NCBI GenBank assembly: GCA_014773175.1
Contig: VXCM01000313.1
Coordinates: 62,001 to 126,000 of the forward strand
DNA: 64,000 nt
Source: Lucifuga dentata
Taxonomy: Eukaryota > Chordata > Actinopteri > Ophidiiformes > Bythitidae
Direction of reading: 5' to 3'
Below the pieces are notes generated by a model that did no database searches, was not told where the DNA came from, and was given only the letters and a program-made list of their open reading frames with translations. A program made the translations under genes and the position numbers. Each line of letters starts with the position of its first letter. Position 1 is the stretch's first letter. Of the stretch, positions 13,014-25,290 are shown one piece after another.

Positions 13014-13789
13014 CTATTAGAAGGCAGACTGAGGACTTGCATATAACATACTGCCAGCCATCAGAGAAACAGGTAACAGAACTCTATCTAGTCACATATC
13101 TCACTGTTTTTCACTAAAAAAAAATCTGTCACATTTCAGAAACACTACCCAGCAAGTTGTATCATATCTGCATATCTGAAAATAATTACTCCATTTGAAG
13201 ATATTTCTGATTATTTCTACCAACAGCACAGTCTCATCCTACTTGAGGTTGAGATCTAATTCATTAGTTATTCAAATCTTCAGTTTTTATGGCATTTAAA
13301 TCTGCCAACGCACTGGAAACACTGCAGTATGTCCTGACGTGGCCTCTTGTGCCTACATTGAAATTAGTGCTGGATCTCACTGTGCTATGATGGACTCTTC
13401 CCAATCAGGAGATAATGAAAGCTTTGGGTATTTAACAGAACAGGGACCCTGCTGAGAAGAGTTAAACTTTAATTCTTAATTCCGGTGCTTCATAAATGAT
13501 ACAAAGTGGGACGAATTGACAAACAGGCTGCTGTTTACCACAGCAGACCTCAATTCATATTTATATCCCTAACTATTGGGAAAAAAGCACCCAAACTTGC
13601 AGTTCATTAAGCAGCATCAGCATGATATATCAAGAGAAACACAACCCTGCAAAATTATGCAAAATGGTGCAAACTTCCATCTACTCTAATACTCTCTCTT
13701 TCTCAATAGAAAGATAGAAAGTGGCTCCACATCTCTATCCTGAATTGAGATCAATAAAGTGGGTATGCTGTGCTTCCTTCAGAGCCTAC

Positions 13790-14043
13790 CTGTAGACCAT
13801 GCTGGCACAAGGCTGGACACTTTCCTGGAACAACTGGCTGTGTACAAGTAGAAGCTCATCCAAACTCTGCTGCTCTCGTAGTTTGCTGGCTCCAACGCCT
13901 ACTGGGAGGCAGCTGGTGGGGATGGTGGGGTACACTCTGGTTCCTGTTCCTGGCCTCTGCTGGGGGGAACTGAGACGGCGTTCCAGCCTCTGCCCTCTCT
14001 GCCTGGGCACGGGAATCTCACTGCAAGCTGCTTTCAGATACAT
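13790..14043 (-). CDS. kcnab1: kcnab1 alternative first coding exon, Kv-beta-1.2-like
   Basis: This is the more upstream of two first exons for the potassium channel beta-1 subunit. The product starts MYLKAACSEIPVPRQ, comparable with the mammalian Kv-beta-1.2 start MHLYKPACADIPSP, and ends LFQESVQPCASMVYR against ...GMAYR in mammals; the middle (Arg/Pro-rich, about residues 14-55) is not conserved. It gives 84 codons plus two bases (AG of an Arg codon) and ends at AG|GTAGGC, the same phase as the other first exon at 6,308, as required if both splice to one shared exon. The frame is open upstream of the chosen ATG, to 14,208 at least; I chose 14,043 because it matches the family start. Mammalian isoform numbering is from memory. 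It is less certain than the Kv-beta-1.1-type exon because only the two ends align. Confidence 0.8.
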
Positions 14044-14643
14044 GTCTGGATCAACGTTATCTGCCGCTGGCTGACAGGAGACTTTCTTTAGAGAGCAAAT
14101 CTCTATCAATATATTTAGTGGAGAGAATCTGGCCTTGTAAATACACGGCTGGTCATGTGGTTCTAGAGGATAGGATTTGTTTCCTGAAGAGTTTTGCTCA
14201 TGCAACAACAGGGTGCCTTAGAGTGATATCCGGGCACAGCTTCCATAGATATGCCAAAGTAAGTACACCGGTTCACAGACAAAGCAGGGGCAGCCACACA
14301 CACAAACACACACACACAAATAAAATGAGCACACTATTATTTACAGTATCAAAGGAGGTAACAGAGAGGTGCCAGGACCATCTCTGAAAGCCATACCCAT
14401 GATGTCAACTTTATTCTGGGATGACTGACAAAATAGACAACAAAGGCGGCTTGTGTTTGGGCTCCTGGTGGCTCCAGCGAGAGAATCCTGCTTGTCTGTG
14501 AGGTAAGCTGATCAAAGCCAGGGGATATTTTTGACTACTGTTCTGTAATATCTGGCTATATCTGCTGTACAGATGCATCCAAGGTGCATCCAAGTTCCAG
14601 CCGAGAACGCAGTCTTTGCTGGTTTCCTTACAGTAGGACAAAT

Positions 14644-14644
<1 letters not shown>

Positions 14645-14693
<49 letters not shown>
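14645..14693. repeat. (GA)n microsatellite
   Basis: About 24 pure AG units. Confidence 0.95.
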
Positions 14694-14695
<2 letters not shown>

Positions 14696-16030
14696 AGCAA
14701 TGAGGTTTGTTCACTGTGAAAATACAGATAGCAGGGACTCTAGTGGTAACTTCATTTGTGCTACGAACATGGGGGACATTTATGATCATGTGACACCGAG
14801 CCAGAATACAGAAATAGAAACACACTGATTTGTTGCTACTCATCTGACCAGAAGTGCATTTGTTTTTGGAGAGTATTCAATAGCTATTTCAGCATTAATA
14901 ACTCTTATTATTTAATGAGGTGTAATACGCATGACATCTCTTTAATAATTCATCCACAGAGTTGAGTGTGTGGATGTAATAAATTTGTAGTAGCCATTAA
15001 AATGAAAAGCATGTTATCTTCAGGTAGTTATAGTGTATAAATACTGAAATAATAATTATTCCCATATTTTAAAATGTAAATATTTTGGTATAAATTGTAT
15101 GTGTATCTTTCTTAAGGCCTGTGCACCTTCTTCTCTCTTTGTCAGTTGTACCTGCCTGCCCTCTTGTGGATAAAGGATAAAACAACCAGATCCATGGATT
15201 TTTCTCACTTTTGCATGTTATCCCTGAAATGTAGTAGGTTACATTTGTGCATTGTACTTTTCTAGCCCATGCAATGTATCGCACACAGACACACACACAT
15301 ACACACACACACACACACACACATGTACGCGCAAACAACATATTTGCAGACCTGAGCGCATTACTCAAAGACTAGACTCAAAATGGAGGTGAGATAAACG
15401 TGGGGAGCTGAGATGACCTCTCTGTGTCTGTGGTCTCCTCCCACTCAGTGTGGAGTGTGAGAGGCAGACAAAGAGCATTTAGTCTATTTCAGTTCCTGGA
15501 TTCTTCATCGTTCCTACAAGAACCAGAATGACTCATCTGCACTTCTCCATAATCACACTCCTGCGGACAGTAAGACAATGCTGCTAGAAAAATCAGGCCC
15601 TCATTGTGGTATATGGCCGATCACTTGCAAAGGATTTCACTTGTTCTTTAGGATCACCATTTCTCAATTTTTTCTTATTTAATTTTTCTTTTAATTTTGC
15701 CGTCTTATCATGTTTCTCCCTCAACATCACCATGAGGCCATTGGAAACTATTACCATGAGTTATTACCATTGAAGCAATAATACTCTAGCTCAAAGAAGG
15801 AAGTTCAGATAATAGTTTGCTGCATGAGATCAACTGCCTGTTTGTCAAATACCAGATGCTAACCAAGTTCCTGATTAAAACCTGTTTTTCCTGTTCCATT
15901 AGAACACGGAAAACGTATGACCAATGTTTTCTGATTTTTTTTTTTTTTTTTTTNTTTTTTTTTTTTTTTTTGGCATGAATTGAGAGTCACATGCTTTTGC
16001 CCCTCAGGTGTGTGGTGACTCTGAGATTAA

Positions 16031-16602
16031 AGGACTACACTGGCCATTTTGTATGTTTGAGCCTAATATATTCAATTTTCATACATGTATATGTTACTGA
16101 CAATCATTTCCCAAAGCATACTACTGGAACGGTGAATTAATTATTTTTTTCCTACCTCAGACCACCATTGGTTTCAGTTCATTCTGGTATGCTATTAAAA
16201 TCAACTTGTTGATACTTGAAATGTTCTTGGGATGGGTAATCCATCATTGCAAACAGTACGTGTATTCAGGCTTTATTTGAAGTTACATAATTTTAGCGTT
16301 TAAGCGCAATAAAAAGCATAAAGTGAATGTATTTCTCCACTGGGGAATATAATCCCAAAAGAAGACCTGTGTTTATCGAAAAATTTCAATGACCATGACT
16401 TCATAAGGCTGTGCAACTATTAGCAGGCGAAATATTGATTTTTAAGTGTGTATCGCTTGAATATTTGATTTTGAAAGATTAAGAGATTTTGCAAAATATC
16501 AGGAAAGCTGAAATATGGTTTTATCCTTTGGGAAATGGTTGTCAGTAACGTAACATGTATGGAAATTGAATATATTAGGCTCAGTGCAAAATGGTTGGTC
16601 CT
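16031..16602 (+). mobile_element. TTAA-flanked miniature inverted-repeat transposon, copy B
   Basis: The left end reads aggactacactggccatttt and the right end, read in reverse, aggaccaaccattttgcact, followed in both by the shared gcctaatatattcaatttcc region of the inverted repeat. TTAA flanks the left end (16,027-16,030) and TTAG the right. The internal region is non-coding and matches copies A and E from end to end. Confidence 0.85.
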
Positions 16603-17635
16603 TTAGGTTATGGATTAGCAATTACAGTCTCTAAAGGCAAAAATTACCAAAAGTAAATTAAAAATACAATGTTCCTTCTCTCCCCAGCCTCACATACCAG
16701 TAGCCTTCTCGGTTACTTTGGGTTAATTCCTCTCGGTTACATTCTTCACAGTGGTCATAATATACACATGGATACACTATATACCAGTTTATTAGGTAAA
16801 CCTCTTATAAAGTCTCACAGTAAATCCTAAGTTTGTGAAGATTGAGAATTTGTGTGAGTAATGCTTTAATTGACCCCATTTAATTCTCATTTCTGTTCAG
16901 TAAATGTCAATTAAGTCCAGCAGAAACCTTCTTGACAAGGATGAGCTCTTGTTCTGAATTTTTCCTTTCTTCTGGGAATGCTTAAGTGTAATGAATGACC
17001 TAATATTTGCTGTCATTTCCCCACTATTATCCAAAGAAAATCTATGTTTGAAAACATAAATTGTTGGACCTATGAGCCAATGGCAATAAAGTAATAATAG
17101 AAGAAATCCCTTGGCCAATGAGATAACAAATTCCTTGTAACATTTTCTGTTTCAACAGAAAACACAGCAGACTAGAGCTGGTTTGGCTGGTTTCTGTCTT
17201 CTATTCATTCACAACAAGAAAATCATGTTCATTTGAATTTTCTGCTGAATGCAGGGCTATTTCCTTATTGTGGTGCCAGAAAAACACAGTGTAGCTGATC
17301 AAGACACGCTTTGAATTGAAAGATGAAAATCTTCAATCTGTTTTCTGATGTTATCTCTCTGTTATCTGTCTGCTGCTGAGAGAATTAGAGTCCAGATAGA
17401 AAAACATCAAAAAAACAGTTGGAAAAACTACAAAGCTGTGATTTTAAATGCTATACAATTTTCTTTCTTTTTTTTTTTTTTTTNTTTTTTTTTTTTTTTT
17501 TAACTTTTACATTGTGCACCCTCCTATTTTCTTGTACCCTCTTATCTTGTTTTTGTTCTACGTTATTAAGAGGCCATCATAAACAAGTGATAAAACAGGG
17601 AAGGTTCAATTTCAAGAAGTGGTGTTTAGATAATA

Positions 17636-18300
17636 CAGTTGCCAGAAAAAGTTTGTGAACTACTTGGAATTGCTTGAATTTCTGCATTAAAGGTGGTCTG
17701 TTCTTCACCCAAGTCATAAATTTATCTGAAATCATTTGAGGGTGAGAATGGAAATGTGGTTTGTAAAGATGCTCTGCCTTATAAAAAGATATATAGTGTT
17801 TGAGTCAGCTCTTCCCAAGCAATATCTCTTAATATAATCCAAAAAAAAAAAAAAAAAAAANAAAAAAAAAAAAAAAAAAATCAGAGGATATTAGAAGCTG
17901 GAAAAATTTCCCAAAGCATCTCTTCAGACCTGTGGAAATAAATGCTGCTAACTGTTCCTGCTACACTTAGAACTTAGAACTGAAGAAGCATTTCAGTTGA
18001 ACCTCGAAACATCTTCAAACTATTTTTTCCAGTCCAGTCATCAGCTTTCACTTTATAGACATTTCACCTGGCTGGATGACTGAGACGTCACAGACAGAGC
18101 TCTCCAGACCTGAGTGATCAACAGTTCATAGTAAGAATTATCTACAAATGCAGAAAATTCAATGCTGTTGTTAAACTCCAGAGGAATAGGCATCCTGTGA
18201 AGATCCCACAAAGAGCACAATATGCAATGCTGAAGGAGGTGAAAAGGAACCCAAAGGTAACGGCAAAAGAACCATGGAAATATTTAGAACTTGCTAAAGT
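17636..18300 (+). mobile_element. Decayed Tc1/mariner-like transposon remains
   Basis: The segment begins after a TA with cagttgccagaaaaagtttg and tgaatttctgcattaaagg, resembling the terminal repeat of a Tc1-like family I know from teleost genomes. Further on, aggaataggcatcctgtgaag, caaagagcacaatatgca and gaggtgaaaaggaaccc resemble the transposase coding part of such elements. No long open frame survives, and an A-tract with an N join (17,861) interrupts it. Recognition is from memory, without alignment. Confidence 0.5.
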
Positions 18301-21300
18301 GTCTGATTATGTATCTGGTCAAACAGTTTGGTCAATATTGTACACATATACACAATTTGTTTCAAGTTGAAAGTAGATTTGTAATCCATCAAGGTTCCCA
18401 CCCTGGAACCTTCATGGATTACACAAAAATGCACATGTACTATCCTTCTACAGGAAAAGTAATATTACCAATTTATATCAAACACGTGTTATCACTTTGG
18501 ATCTTTGCTAGTAGTTAAGGTGACTGTTGACTCAGTAAATACTTTTTGACAAATTAACGCACCTAAATTGAATGTACTTTAATGGCGGTGTATTGCAGTT
18601 GCAGTTGTTACTGTTACATGCTCTAAGTTCTAGTTTAGTTTGCAAATATCTGTTATATCCTTCTTGTGAATGTTATGGTTTTGTGTAAGTATACTTGTTG
18701 CAGCTGTATCATTTTGAGTTACATTTGAATGCCTTTTCATCTGTTTTTGTGTGAGATTATTTCAGTTACATCCCTGCTTCGTGTCACTTCAAATTGGATA
18801 TAAATTTGCTTGCCTGACATTAAAACTCTAATAAAAAGCACTTTTAGCAGTGAGGAAGTTTTCTTCTGTTTTTGTCATGCCACTCGTCACAATCCTGTAC
18901 ATATACTGTTATGTTTTGAAATTGATAGTTGTATCCAACCACACATCAAATGCTTAAAAAATGTAATGAACATGCCAAAGAACACCCTACCTCTCTCTGT
19001 CTGCCTCTATTTCTCAGCTGTGCCTCTGACATGTTATTTGTTTTATAGCATTTTAAGCTTTTCCTGATAACTGATAATAGTAGTATCAATAACATGTAAG
19101 AACCTGCAGCAGGAACAACTAATAAAAATTATTATTTAATATTTATTTATGGGTACCTCAGCTGATGAGGGCAATGTGGAAGCTGCTATGTCTCAGATAA
19201 CTATAGCATAACTGAATTCTTTTTAAACTTAGCCTGTTTTGTAATGAGTTTCAATCCATGTCAGGCTACATCCTCTTTCCTCTGCAGTTCCAGACATTAT
19301 TATTGCAAAATGCCAGTCATACAGGCATGAGCTGAAAGAAGTCTTTCTTACTTCCACATTTTCTCGCATGATCAACTCGTTCTAACTGCTGGGGTCAGAC
19401 TGAATATGTGTATCAGTTTATGCTGTCAAATGTCACACTGATTTGCTGTCTGTGTAGTTTAGTGGTTTAAGAGTGAAGTTTTGAGGAAAGCAGAGCAGCT
19501 GATTTGGGAAGAGTTGACTGCAGTGGCTGGAGGGTGGCAGTATTTCCACAAGAAATTAGATGATCAGGCTGATGTTTCTTTCTCAGGTTGCCTGTAAAAA
19601 CAGCTCACAGATAACCAGCTGTAGCAACTAAGTTAGTGTCATATGATCCTGCTGGCTTCTTGGCTCAAATCAAATCACATGGAGTCACTGCATGCAACAC
19701 AGTCACACAAATGAAATCTATTCATTCTTTTTCAGTTCTGTTTTTCTCCTTCTTTCACTATGAAATGCTATTCTTCTTCTCGATTTTTTTTTTTTTTTTT
19801 TTTTCTGCCTGAGCTCGGGGTAAAAAGATTAAAAGGACACGCTTTTCAGGCATTGTGGGACTGGGGTCATGTCCTGTGTCATGGGTTCCTGAAGGAGGAC
19901 CAGCTATCCACTGTTGCTCTCCTAAACAATGTAAACCATTTATTTCTACACGATGAAGAGGAACTGTGTGCCTGTTTCAACACTTTGTAGATCTGAGGTG
20001 AAGTTACTGCAAAACAGGAAGTCACATATCCATCCTTCCTTTCCTCTGAACTGCAAATACCAGAAAATGGCACTACAGTTCAGGCTGGGTTGTAGTACTA
20101 TAGTGTATTAGCAATACTGTATGCTTTTCAGTTACAGAGCTATGGCCAAACTGCATTTAACTCTCACAAAGTTAGATTGAAAAGCAGCAAGTTGATCGAT
20201 AAATTCAGAGCCTGTTTCAGCAGCATTGTAATATTTCTGTGAAGGTTATAGAACTACTTCGGTGTTTTTGCACATCAACTGCAAATGATTAGAACTTGCA
20301 AGTGCCAGAGGTACCCAAGGATCTGTCAGTTATACAAGATGAACAATCTAGACAAACACTGCTGTAATTATGTACTTGATGAAAGCTAACAATGCAACCA
20401 TGATTATGGCTTTGAATTAGTTCAGCAGCCACCCATCTCACTTGATTTACCCCTCAAACTTGATTTTAGCCAGTACGTGGTTGGTCTCAGCTGATGATGC
20501 CATATCAGCTGTGGAGGATTGTTCGGACAACCAAGAAAAAGACTTCAAAATTCCTCCATTAAGTGGCATAAGTGTGTCAAGTTGAAATTAGATCAAGCCG
20601 AAAAATAAACAACTCCAACACAACTGAGTTAAATCTTTTTGCTCATCTTAGAATTTATCGATCAACCTTGTATGCGTTTCGATGTGTATTAAAAATGTGA
20701 CATTACACTGTTACCACTGTTGCCCAAAAACACAAATATCTGTTTGATTCGGCAACATGCAACTGATACGTTTCTGTAGACGAGGAGTTATGGCACCATA
20801 TACGTACTGTATGTATATACATTATACTGTATATGGTGCATTAAAAAGAATGTGAGATTGACTGGACTAAGGAAGCTCCAACATGCTGATGCACATGCCA
20901 GATCATATGACTGAAGCCCTGCAGGCATGAAACCCATGAGCGATTCATGGTCTGATGGATGGAAAAAGAGTAAAGAGAAAGTTAAAATATATAAAGATTG
21001 ATAGTGCTGTTTTACCTTAAATCTAGCTGACACACATCATGCATTTACTGTTCTATTCAAAATTCCTGGAATCTCTAATGTCAGAGCAGAATGGCTGCTC
21101 CTTGGTTGAGTTACTACTGAGTGTTTGAGTTGAATGCTGCCGAAGTCTTTGCACAGATACTGCAGCTCGTCATTAAGAAAACAAAGTGAGCACTGGTAGA
21201 CCCACTAATAACCGACTCAATCCTTTACTCTATAAAAAAAGTAGAATAGTGCAAACATGTCTTTGGTAATCTAGACCTTGGCTCTTTGTGGTTAGAGCGA

Positions 21301-22884
21301 TACTTCAGGCAGCACCTCATTGCCCAGATTGAGGAGCGGCTCACAAATGCCAGTCTATGTATGGTGGATTGAACTTGGCTGCAGACACAAAAAGACCTCT
21401 CTGTCCTCCACTCCACTGCCTAGAAAACATGCGGCGGGAAGAGGGAAACAGCTCTCCCAAGCTAAACACACTTACTGGAAACCCTGCCCACTACCCAAAC
21501 AACTGGACTGGGAGGTTTTCTATTCGCCTGGGCCGTGCTCATTTACTTAATAACAGTAACCGACTGCCCTCACAATCAAAGGGAATTTGTTTTTTACTTT
21601 TGTATAAAAAGATCAAATATGGCCCCACGTGATAACTGAACACCAAAGTATGTCACAAGAGGAAGTGGAGAAATACATAGTTATGTTGCTTAAAATTTCA
21701 AAATGTCACTAAAGGAAAAGTAAAAAACACAAACACATCATACTAGTGTTACATAAAATGCATTTTGTATTACAAGTGGATGGCAGATTTGTCCAAGGAG
21801 AGGATTACAATTAAGTCAAAACCTCACATTTTGAAAAAAATCCAGACAATACAGCCATGGCTTACCATTCAGTGTTCATAGATTAAAGTGATTCTGTTGT
21901 TCTTTCTGGACTAGTACCTTTAGAAATGCCTGATTTTGACCTGAAACAGTAGATCAGTTCAAAGTTTCCTGACTGCAAGACAGTAAAACAGGAAGAGACT
22001 TTTCACTTTGACACCAAATGAAACAAGAAACTGATAAAAAAGTTCTGATTGCCATCAAAACGCACTGCAGAGGAAGAAGGGCTCATCAGTTGGCACAGTC
22101 ACAGGAGTTTTCTTGGGAAGGCACTTGACATGGGGTTGTGGTTCCCCCGTGCAGCAACAGCGATGCACTAAGGTCCTTGTTTGTGCGCACTGAGGAGAGA
22201 CAAGTGCAAGTTTCATGAAAAATCCACTTTCACCAGACCAAAAAGGGAAGAAAACTAAGAATATGCAGGCATAGCACAACTCCATCACAGTCCACAGCTG
22301 AAATACAGTATTATAGTGGGTGGGTCGACACCTCTTGGGTCACACTTGATCTTTTGGAGATTTTGTAGAGCTTTAGGGTTGGATTTGTGTACCCAATGCA
22401 AGAGTTTTGAATAATTTTTCACCATATGGAAACAAGAGACCCTAAAAATGACAATTCCCAGCTCTACATGGGGATTTGGCATCTCCCAAGACCCAACCTA
22501 GCAGAACTCAACCATAATCAAAACTATGACGTCTGATTCCATGAGCAAAAACATGAAATTCCACATTTCTTAGGTTTCACAACAAGACATTCCCACTGAG
22601 GCACATTTCCAGAAATGTGTCATATACAAAGCTATTTAAAAAAAACAAAAAATCCCAAAAAACATTCAAGTACTTTGTCATGTAAACACTTTCCAGACTA
22701 TTATACATAATTGATTGTTGTCGTGGATTTTGTTTGTGTGCAATAAGACAACAGTGTGAGGAGAAAATACTTGCAAAGCCTGCGGTCAATGCAGAGAGTG
22801 CATTATGAGTTTGTTTTTTGATGTTTTTTTTTTTTTTTTTTTTTTTTATGGAAACAAGGCTTTAGAAACGCAGTGTTTTTATTT

Positions 22885-23433
22885 TTACAGCAACACACAG
22901 GAGCAGCACTGATCTGAGCTGCTGGGAACAGTAGAATAGTTCATCTGTCTCACTATTTCTGCGAAGAGTTCGTCGACTGATCCTTTATTTTTGGCTGAGG
23001 TTTCCATAAACGGGCAGTTCCAGTCCTGGGCCAGCGCCTTGCCTTCCCCGGAAGAGACTTCTCTCTCCCCCTCCAGGTCCACTTTGTTTCCCACCAGGAT
23101 CATGGGCACCCTCTCGTATCTTTTCACTCGAATGATCTGATCTCTCATGGGCTTGATGTCCTGGAAGCTTTGCTGGTTGACCAGGCTGTAAACCAAAATA
23201 AACCCCTGGCCGTTTTTGATGTACAGATCTCGCATGGAGGCGAACTGCTCGGTCCCCGCTGTGTCCAGGATCTCCAGTACGGACGGAGAGGAGTCCACCT
23301 CGATCTCCTTCCTGTAGAAATCCTCTATCGTGGGGTCGTATTTCTCTATGAAGGATCCCGTCACGAACTGGACTGTCAGTGCCGATTTGCCGACTCCACC
23401 CGATCCCAAAACAACCACTTTGTACTCCCTCAT
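22885..23433 (-). CDS. rap2b: Ras-related protein Rap-2b (small GTPase)
   Basis: A 182-residue Ras-family GTPase encoded by one exon, as expected for vertebrate Rap2b (183 residues in human). It switches between GDP and GTP forms at membranes and signals to Rap2 effectors such as TNIK/MINK-type kinases. Visible motifs: P-loop GSGGVGKS (residues 10-17), effector loop [12 protein letters not shown] with Phe39, the residue that marks Rap2 against Rap1, DTAGTEQF (57-64) with the Rap-specific Thr61, NKVD (116-119) and ETSAK near 145. [19 protein letters not shown] matches Rap2b rather than Rap2a ([19 protein letters not shown]). The tail ends CCSCVLL: a CAAX box ending in Leu (geranylgeranylation expected) preceded by two Cys suited to palmitoylation. 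I start at MREYKVVV (23,433); the open frame extends upstream to 23,511 but that part is 5' UTR. Neighbours are kcnab1 and mbnl1 on the same strand. Confidence 0.97.
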   Translation of the reverse strand: MREYKVVVLGSGGVGKSALTVQFVTGSFIEKYDPTIEDFYRKEIEVDSSPSVLEILDTAGTEQFASMRDLYIKNGQGFILVYSLVNQQSFQDIKPMRDQIIRVKRYERVPMILVGNKVDLEGEREVSSGEGKALAQDWNCPFMETSAKNKGSVDELFAEIVRQMNYSTVPSSSDQCCSCVLL

Positions 23434-23900
23434 GGCTGAGAAGGAAAAGCAGACACCTCCTTTCCACGAAGCCTCCTCTTTCCCACCCGCTGGCCGCCCC
23501 GATGTTTTCAACCCTAGCTTGCCGGGAAGGCTGCTCTGTGGCTCGGATAGGAGTCAATTCCCTCACCGGCAAACGCTCCTACGCGAGTCTTTAACATCCA
23601 CAGAACAGCGATCAGAGAAAAATACGCGTCCGTGGTCATTAGAATCGTGAATTACAGCACATTTTGATTGCACGTATTGTGCAACGGTGCTGGGAAGCGT
23701 GATCGCTTCTCCCTTCTTGCATGGCGTTTCCTGCCCACATCCTCAGCGCGTCAAGAGCGCACAGAGGCTCAGTTCCGTTTTCTTAAAGACGCAGTCACAC
23801 AGACCACGTGACCCCATACAGCATGTGCGTGCATGTCTGAGGACTGTGTGGGTGACCCCTGACCTCAAACAACTTTTCATGGCCATTGCTCTTTGAAAGA
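23434..23900 (-). promoter_or_regulatory. rap2b: Probable rap2b 5' UTR and promoter region
   Basis: The sequence upstream of the rap2b start is richer in GC and CpG than its surroundings (for example acgcgtccgtgg and cctcagcgcgtcaagagcgc), as for a CpG-rich promoter. A perfect CACGTG E-box lies at 23,805-23,810 in the context tcacgtgg. No TATA box is obvious. The transcription start is not defined. Confidence 0.4.
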
Positions 23901-24049
23901 GGCTCTTAGGTTGCCCATTATATGCTGTAATTACAATTATCTATTGAAATAAACACGTAATAAGCCATATTCAATTTACACTACAGGCCAGAAGTAGTGT
24001 TGTTTTCTCGGGGTCCTGCTTTTTTGTGATTTAAAATGGTCTAGCTTCA

Positions 24050-24470
24050 CTGAAAAGATTATCTCAATAGCACAACAGTGCCTCTATTTTCTCAGGAAGT
24101 TGCACAAAACTTCCTGAGAAAGTTTTATAATTACATAAAACCGTGCTACTCAATTTCTACAGGTGTGCTATTGAGAGCATCTTAACAGAATGTATCACAG
24201 CATGCTACAGGAATTCCAGAGCACAGGATCACCATGCCATAAACAGAGTAATCAAAACTGCACAAAAAAATAACGGTTATGACTCTACCATTGATTGATG
24301 TTGTGTTTTCTGGATGCTGCATCAGTAAAGCTCAAAGCATCATCAAGAATCCTTTCCACCCTGCAAACTGTCTGCTTACTGTCGTCTGGCAGGCAGTACC
24401 GCAGTGTTTGCGGAAACAAAGGCAGAGAAGAGAAGCAAAAGGTTTTGAGAATTATGACTTGGCCAGAGGG
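24050..24470 (+). mobile_element. Decayed non-LTR retrotransposon (LINE) fragment, end of reverse transcriptase ORF
   Basis: Conceptual translation in shifting frames gives CLYFLRKLHKTS, then CAIESILTECITACYRNSRAQ, then AINRVIKTAQK, then SKAQSIIKNPFHPANCLLT, then LSSGRQYRSVCGNKG. This follows the C-terminal part of fish L2/CR1/Rex1-type LINE polyproteins (RLYFLRRLR..., IESILT, LQRVVRTAQ, KALKI..DxSHPSH, LLPSGRRYRS). At least one frameshift separates the last two blocks, so it is dead. It lies between rap2b and mbnl1. Confidence 0.75.
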
Positions 24471-24859
24471 GGTTACTTTGACAAAACTGAAGTCTGAGCC
24501 TGAAATGACTTCAAAGTGCTTGTATGTTGACAAATTCTTCTTGAAAACTAATTAGTTACATTTATTTGATGTATTTTTTGTCATTTTCTGTGCAATAAAT
24601 TGTAAAACAAACAGTGCATTGATGATTTTTGTTTTCAAACTGGCCTATAGTGTGTGTCACTTGTCTTCATATAACATGTGGGTGGTATTTATATTTAAAC
24701 ATTAGTGAAGTACAGATGATATTTTGGGTTCCTCCAGTTATTTAAATTTATTTGCATTGTTTCCATCCATCCATCAATCAGGAAAGAAGCAAATTTAAAA
24801 ACAGTTTTATAATAAATATTGTGCTAAAATATCTAAAACCTCCCAATCCAACCTAATCT

Positions 24860-25290
24860 CCTAAACCCATTTTGCACCATTTATTCGGGCCAGACTGCAG
24901 AGGTAACAGGACAAGCAAAGTAGTCAAATGTCCTTGCTCCCTAGCTATCTCCTCAAGCGCTTCTGGATTTGCCCTGTGGTCTCCTTCCAGTTGAATATAC
25001 TTGGAATAACTCCTCATGGAGGTGCCAGGAGGCCCCTCAGCTCCTTCTTTCAGTGTAAAGGAGACACAGTTCTATGCCTCTCTCTCTCTCTCTCTCTCTC
25101 GATGTCTAAGCTTCTCACCCTGACCCTGAACACCCTCCAATTCACAGCTCCACCTTGACATTCTGGTCATCAAAAATTACAAACAAAATTGATGAACAAG
25201 GGACAGCCTTGGCAGATTTCACACTTACAGAATGTGCAGAGATTGTGAACACAACTCTCGCTTTGGATACAGGGAGGGGACGGCTTAAAC
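24860..25290 (-). mobile_element. Decayed Rex3/RTE-type LINE fragment (antisense)
   Basis: Landmarks such as ctcaagcgcttctggatttg, ccctgtggtctccttccagt, aactcctcatggaggtgcca, agcttctcaccctgaccctg, acaagggacagccttggcag and ggatacagggaggggacggc follow, in order, a very common teleost repeat that I take to be the antisense of an RTE-clade (Rex3-like) LINE. It is diverged and interrupted by a (CT)n tract at about 25,078. The assignment is by recognition only. Confidence 0.55.

Larger units (their letters stand above)
6523..13789 (-). other. kcnab1: Interval between kcnab1 alternative first exons
   Basis: This non-coding stretch serves as intron for the upstream (Kv-beta-1.2-like) transcript and must hold the promoter and 5' UTR of the Kv-beta-1.1-type transcript just above 6,522. 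It contains (CT)n at 11,094, (CA)n at 12,952, an imperfect ATC/CAC-rich tract at about 11,560-11,700, a full copy of the TTAA-flanked miniature transposon (8,880-9,493), a SINE-like fish repeat (about 12,298-12,622) and N joins at 7,980, 9,132, 9,912 and 12,573. I saw no exon of the third mammalian first-exon type (Kv-beta-1.3). Confidence 0.6.
14044..22884. other. Interval between kcnab1 and rap2b, no gene recognised
   Basis: This holds the promoter side of the upstream kcnab1 transcript (just above 14,043) and, at its right end, the 3' UTR of rap2b, whose end I cannot fix. It also contains (GA)n at 14,645, (CA)n near 15,290, transposon copy B (16,031-16,602), Tc1-like remains (17,636-18,300) and homopolymer tracts with N joins at 15,954, 17,484 and 17,861. 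The open frames here are short, and none has a recognisable domain or paired splice sites. Confidence 0.5.

Noticed and set aside
13770..14074. Two plus-strand open frames over the kcnab1 Kv-beta-1.2-like exon
   Set aside because: The minus-strand reading has family similarity at both ends and a correct donor; the plus readings have neither.
21225..21560. A CLKYR ending in a minus-strand frame as a third kcnab1 first exon
   Set aside because: The bases after the Arg codon are not a GT donor and the start does not resemble any Kv-beta N-terminus.
22876..22882. AATAAA-like signal directly after the rap2b stop as its polyadenylation site
   Set aside because: It is only a few bases from the stop codon, which is too close; it is probably chance in an AT-rich 3' UTR.
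22985..23650. Other-frame readings across rap2b, including a 195-codon minus-strand frame and three plus-strand frames
   Set aside because: They overlap rap2b and come from its GC-rich codons; none has a domain.
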